Assembly: GCA_949825045.1 (NCBI GenBank)
Contig: OX463836.1
Coordinates: forward strand, 8,573,829 to 8,637,828
Source of the DNA: Argyresthia goedartella
Taxonomy: Eukaryota; Arthropoda; Insecta; Lepidoptera; Argyresthiidae
DNA length: 64,000 nt
Direction: 5' to 3'
The notes under the pieces are model-generated. The model ran no database searches. It was not told the DNA's origin and saw only the letters and a program-made list of their open reading frames with translations. The position numbers and the translations under genes are program-made. Every line of letters starts with the position of its first letter. The stretch's first letter is position 1. This document shows, piece by piece, positions 60,357 to 64,000 of this stretch.

Positions 60357-60404
60357 GAGGCGCGCCGCGGACGGACGCACCGACGGACACGGGTCAACCA
60401 TTTT
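60238..60404 (-). CDS. wee1: wee1-type kinase, exon with end of kinase domain and C-terminal helix
   Basis: Wee1 phosphorylates Cdk1 on its inhibitory Tyr and delays mitosis, mainly in the nucleus. This exon encodes KMVDPCPSVRPSAARLRRHP, the last part of the kinase domain (the RPSA motif typical of kinase subdomain XI), then KSSKQLRHELAAARLKNELL and ERKLQEAA, the helical segment that follows the kinase in Wee1 proteins. Acceptor ACTTTTTGCAG at 60405, donor GTAAGC at 60237-60232. It joins 63684-63811 in phase 0 and ends in phase 2. It is the parent of the tandem array downstream. Confidence 0.88.
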
Positions 60405-60469
60405 CTGCAAAAAGTTATAAAAAACATTTAGGCGTTCGTCCCCTGCTTACGGCGTCCCCTATATACAGA

Positions 60470-60579
60470 GATAAACTACGATAACATGGCGCGCCCCTCT
60501 ACATATCTTCGGCTAGACAGCGACCGTACTTACGACGCGAGTGAGCGTACCTAGGGACGCCATGTTGTCGTATTTTATC
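60470..60579. mobile_element. Short inverted-repeat (MITE-like) element
   Basis: Imperfect 22-bp inverted repeats, GATAAACTACGATAACATGGCG (60470-60491) and its near complement CGCCATGTTGTCGTATTTTATC (60558-60579), flank about 66 bases including TTACGACGCGAGTGAGCGT, shared with 50434-50452. Lies in the wee1 intron. Confidence 0.55.
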
Positions 60580-60609
60580 ACTACGCCGAAGCACAATGCT
60601 TATTAATGT

Positions 60610-61150
60610 AAGTGGTCAATATGGGCTGTGGTCACATTAGGAGGTCGTTGAATAGGGAAGTGGTCAAAATGGGAACTTGTCATTACGAACCTTGCTATAA
60701 TGGGACTTCTCGAAATGGAACAAAAATGAGGAGGAGACAAAATGGGTAGTTATAATGGACCTAGCACTATAAGGTAACTAGTATTGTGTTAGATCAGTGC
60801 CGATAAAAACCAAATATAATGATCACCAAAATATTTTTGTCCTATCCAAAATGGGTAAATGATCACCAAAAGTTGCAGAAAATATCAGGACAAAATACTG
60901 CGGTAGGTTAGGTGAAGGGTAAAGGGGGTGAGCGAAGCGAAGCCCCCTTTATCCTTCGTATTAGGTTGAACATGTAAGAACAACAAAAAATACTTAAATC
61001 ATAAACTTAAGTACACAAAACATAAAAAGAAGTTTGGTGATAATTTATCTAAACACAATTTGGTAGTCGTTTACTAATTCTGGCGGTCGTTTCAAATTTA
61101 TTGGTAGTATAATAGGTCCGTTTTTGGTAATCGTTTAAACATAAGCCAAT
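60610..61150. repeat. Dispersed repeat with GGGGG hairpin, copy 2, and flanking ATGGG/GATCACC repeats
   Basis: The core at 60893-61045 matches 11620-11790 (GTGAAGGGTAAAGGGGGTGA hairpin, TTAGGTTGAACATGTAAGAA). It is preceded by loosely repeated AATGGG and AATGATCACCAAAA motifs and followed by TTGGTAGTCGTTTA-type motifs, suggesting a larger repetitive element. No coding potential. Confidence 0.6.
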
Positions 61151-61811
61151 AATAATCGTACCGTACGTGATTTGTTCCGAGATGACACAATCATCTAGAA
61201 AACAGGTGAAACGTAGCTACATGATTACCTACTATAATTAAATAAGTTGCCTTGTGCTCCCGCGTCGAAGTCGTGCGAGATATGCGTGCTTGGCCACGGG
61301 CCACGGGCACTGAGTCACTAGACTCGTTCGCTAAGATTAAGTGATGGGGAAAGCGGTAAGTCTTGTATTTATCGATGAAAGGTAAGTTGGTTGTACGAGT
61401 TCTGCCAATGATGAGACCAGACTATGAGGGTTGTTTAGCTTTTAAAATACATTGTGATAAAAAATAAGATGTTGTAAATTGTTAAAGAACCATCTATTTA
61501 ACACACTGTAAAACTTTTATGATGTTGAGACCGTTGTTCCTGCAGTCAAACTGCATAAGCAGTTTTGCAGGACTTTCACTAGCTTGTAAGATTTTTATTG
61601 TAAAAATTGTTAATAACAATAAATAGATAATATAAAAAAGTGGGGAATGCTATTTTATAATGCAGTTTTTGTTAAGTTCGTGAAGAATGGTGTAAGTATT
61701 TAAAAATTATCAAAAATGATCGTCTCAAAAACCGAGGGTAGTTGGGACGGGTCGCGATTTAAAACCTATAACGGAAAAGTGGCGTTATATAAAGCCGGTG
61801 GTATTCAAGAG

Positions 61812-62200
61812 GTTAGAAAGAAAGAAACATTTATTATAAAGACAGTGAACACACTACAATTAAAACAAAGAAACAAAACACAGAGATAAATAGTTGCATT
61901 GACACATGATATAAAATGAAATGACAGTCGTGGTGTGTCACTGTCATTATAAATGGCGTCTGACTCAGCATTATGTTGAAGGCCAGGCCTTCAACGCTGA
62001 TTTTCAGTCAGCGCCAAGTGTTACCTCGCGAGCGCCCCAGACCGCGGCGTGGTACAATCCATAAATACATAAATATAAAGAATATATAAAAAATAGGTAA
62101 CAATAATGGTAAATATAGATATGGCTGTTATATATGACACATACAAAAAGTTAAATAAATAAGGTTAAGAGCTTTATTTTGGAGTGCTACCCCACACACG
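61812..62200 (-). mobile_element. 3' end of a minus-strand LINE or retroposon
   Basis: Starts with TTAGAAAGAAAGAAACATTTA, resembling the GAAA-repeat tail of element D (30708 onward). No coding region is recognisable in it. Intronic in wee1. Confidence 0.4.
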
Positions 62201-62339
62201 GCGCGGCATATGTCATAGATGGTCTAACAAGTGTGGAGTAGATACTGTAAATGTAAATAAGTAGGGCCTTACCACAAAAAAATAAACGACTGTTTAACAC
62301 TTGTTTTAAACGCTGTTTAATATTTTTTGTGGTAGCACG

Positions 62340-63130
62340 GGTAGGTCTATGTCTGTTTAAGACCGGCTTTAAGGCCTTTGATGCGTAGTATGTTGCCTCC
62401 AGTTCATTTTACTATCTAGGATGCCACCGAGATATTTTATTGCACTATTCCATGCGTTTTATGCCCATTTATATCTCGATGGTACTCTGCATTTTCTGGT
62501 GAACTTAATGGCCTCGGTTTCGGTGTCATTATCTGTGAGCTTCCATTTAGTGAAGTACGCCTGTAATCATTTAAATGATAATTAGGGACGACTTATTAAA
62601 ACGTAAGCGAAGCAGTGTCGTCGGCGAAACAAGCTAGGCTTCTTCTTGTTTGGACCGGGATATTATTGAGATATAGCAGGAATAGGTAGGACCCGAGAAT
62701 AGATCCTTGTGGAACTCCGGCTGGGATTGTACGATCGTCTGATTGTTAAGATAATCTCTAACAAGTTTCACCAGGCCAAGCGGTACCTCACTCTATACTA
62801 GCTTGTATAGTAGGTCGTTATAAAGACGGTATCAAAGGCTTTTTCCAAATCTAACAAGAACACACGTGTTGTTTCACACTTAGAGACGATGACTGGCGTG
62901 TTCAGCCTTCAGTTCAAAATTATTTCGGAATCCGAGCTAATTTTTGTGTGTGTTTTGTAACTGCTAGAATGCGTGAATAAATAAGCGATTCGAATAACTA
63001 GCTTAGCGATGAAAGTAGGCAAATGGGGCGACAGTTGGTGCCTGGCTTTGGTAAAGCTATTATTTTGGCCGTCTTCCATGTGTCTGGGAAATAGGACAAG
63101 CATTCGTTATAGTTCTTTGTCAAGAAGTCT
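62340..63130 (-). pseudogene. Decayed Jockey-like reverse transcriptase
   Basis: Minus-strand fragments of an RT in different frames. Near 63090-63010 is TWKTAKIIALPKPG with RPICLLSSLS. Near 62875-62825 is TRVFLLDLEKAFDTV. Near 62720-62620 is [19 protein letters not shown] and LACFADD (catalytic FADD). Many frameshifts; inactive. Inside the large wee1 intron. Confidence 0.75.
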
Positions 63131-63229
63131 TTGTCTTTTTATGACAATTGTTAATGCATAGCGTTGTGCAAGCCATCATCCCAAGGTGCCTTTCGGAGTT
63201 TGAGATAGCCAGGTGTAGTCTTAGTCCAG

Positions 63230-63595
63230 GTGAGACTCCGCTTCTTCAGTCAAAAGAAGGCTCGCCTTAAGCTTTGGAGAGAAAGTTTGGTTGGGATCGA
63301 GATAGCTGCTAAGCCGGCTGAACAACTCCCGCCCGGAGGCAAAGAGAAGTGGCCAATATGGAAATGTCTGAACCGATTGAGAACAGGAGTAGCACGCTCT
63401 AGGTACAACCTACATAAATGGGGATGTCTGTACGGGAGTACAAAATGCGAATGCGATGAAACGCAAACATCAGCCTATTTACTGCAGTGTCCTTTGTGTC
63501 CACATACATGCATTCCAGAAGACCTCGAAGACACCATGCCACGAGCTATAGAACTCGCAAAGTTCTGGCTAAAAAGGGTATTTGACAAGACCTGA
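63230..63595 (+). pseudogene. C-terminal fragment of a LINE ORF2
   Basis: 121-residue open frame, on the strand opposite to wee1. The segment EKWPIWKCLNRLRTGVARSR, then CDETQTSAYLLQCPLCPHTC and RAIELAKFWLKRVF, resembles the C-terminal end found in many lepidopteran LINE proteins and related host-annotated fragments. No RT core adjoins it in the same strand, so it is a fragment. Confidence 0.55.
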
Positions 63596-63683
63596 AAGGG
63601 TTACTTTATCACCATCACACGACCAAGAAGAAGTCAAAGCTCTAATCAACTCCCTCTCTCCTGCAATAGTTTAGCATATTTAC

Positions 63684-63811
63684 CTTCAGCAGCTGGTTGA
63701 ACTCTCTGGACAGATAGGGCAGATCGGGCAGCTTGCCGTCGCGTATGGCGTGCCACTCGGGCCCGTTCTTGGGTAGCTCGCCGCCCCCCGCCACCTCGTA
63801 CAGCGTGAGAC
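63684..63811 (-). CDS. wee1: wee1-type kinase, exon within the kinase C-lobe
   Basis: 128 nt: two bases completing a Gly codon, then 42 codons: LTLYEVAGGGELPKNGPEWH, AIRDGKLPDLPYLSREFNQL and LK. The pattern GLTxYE-GGxxLPKNGxxWHxIRxG followed by LSxEFxxLLK is characteristic of Wee1 kinases (kinase C-lobe). Acceptor GTGTGTGGCAG, donor GTAAATATG. Phase 0 at the end fits the next exon at 60404. Upstream exons with the ATP site and catalytic loop lie beyond the window end. Confidence 0.92.
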
Positions 63812-64000
63812 CTGCCACACACATTACAGTTACATACATATCATACATCACAAATGCAGGGGGCACTTTTGTTCTGTCTTGAGCTGATTCGGACGCCGGC
63901 GGCTGGACGTAAGAACAGCATTTAAAACATATTGTAATATTTAAGTTTAGCTACAACGCACAATAAATGACGAGTTAATAAATCTCGACAACACAATACT
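63812..64000 (-). other. wee1 intron, continues outside the window
   Basis: Intron sequence upstream of the exon at 63811. Nothing else recognised. Confidence 0.6.

Noticed and set aside
58336..60390. Series of similar 71-100-residue open frames on both strands as separate genes
   Set aside because: They recur every 146 bases and are readings of the tandem array. Only the unit at 60238-60404 has a proper acceptor and upstream exon continuity.

Overview
The window is nuclear DNA of an insect, most likely a moth or butterfly. Evidence: replication-dependent histone genes of insect type whose mRNAs end in a stem-loop; a split wee1-type kinase gene; Jockey- and CR1-group LINEs; piggyBac and IS630/Tc1/mariner-type DNA transposons; tRNA-headed SINEs; and AGGT/ACCT microsatellites. 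I cannot name the species. Most of the 64 kb is transposable elements nested in or next to a histone cluster.

Region 1 (1-30434) is a wrecked histone cluster. Three histone genes lie on the plus strand: H1 (10567-11241, intact), H2A (14326-14700, coding intact) and H4 (17150-17444, broken by a 17-nt deletion). Around them are four head-to-tail copies of one Jockey-clade LINE, here called element A: copy 1 (1-4941), copy 2 (5030-10449), copy 3 (18889-27780) and copy 4 (27865-30434). Element A has a structured, poly(A)-less 3' end. Its copies are separated only by short histone-spacer or H1-promoter fragments. Two other 5'-truncated Jockey copies sit exactly at the H2A start-site region (11-bp target duplication) and between the H2A stop codon and the H4 leader. 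Copy 3 is split by a recent non-coding LTR element with identical 159-bp LTRs.

Region 2 (30435-50660) is a 20-kb inverted duplication of the 5' part of an IS630/Tc1/mariner-like DNA transposon (element B). Both outer ends are the same terminal sequence and both transposase remnants point toward the centre at about 42.34 kb. Each arm carries a copy of a CR1-group LINE (element C) in transposase intron 2. The left arm alone also carries a complete LINE (element D, 30708-35634) with a 6-bp target duplication. The arms differ by several indels, so they are diverged copies.

Region 3 (50661-57.8 kb) holds a decayed piggyBac-type transposase and several kb of AT-rich DNA with no recognisable gene, including a SINE.

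Region 4 (57.8-64 kb) is the 3' part of a wee1-type kinase gene on the minus strand: two secure exons (63684-63811 and 60238-60404, joined in phase) and one candidate terminal exon (57824-57938). Most of the last exon, with its splice donor, has been amplified into a 14-unit, 146-bp tandem array filling the following intron.

Functional host genes are H1, possibly H2A, and wee1. The main biological interest is (i) a Jockey lineage repeatedly found in histone promoters, (ii) the inverted-duplicated transposon and (iii) the exon-derived array in wee1. All calls come from reading the sequence; no searches were run.
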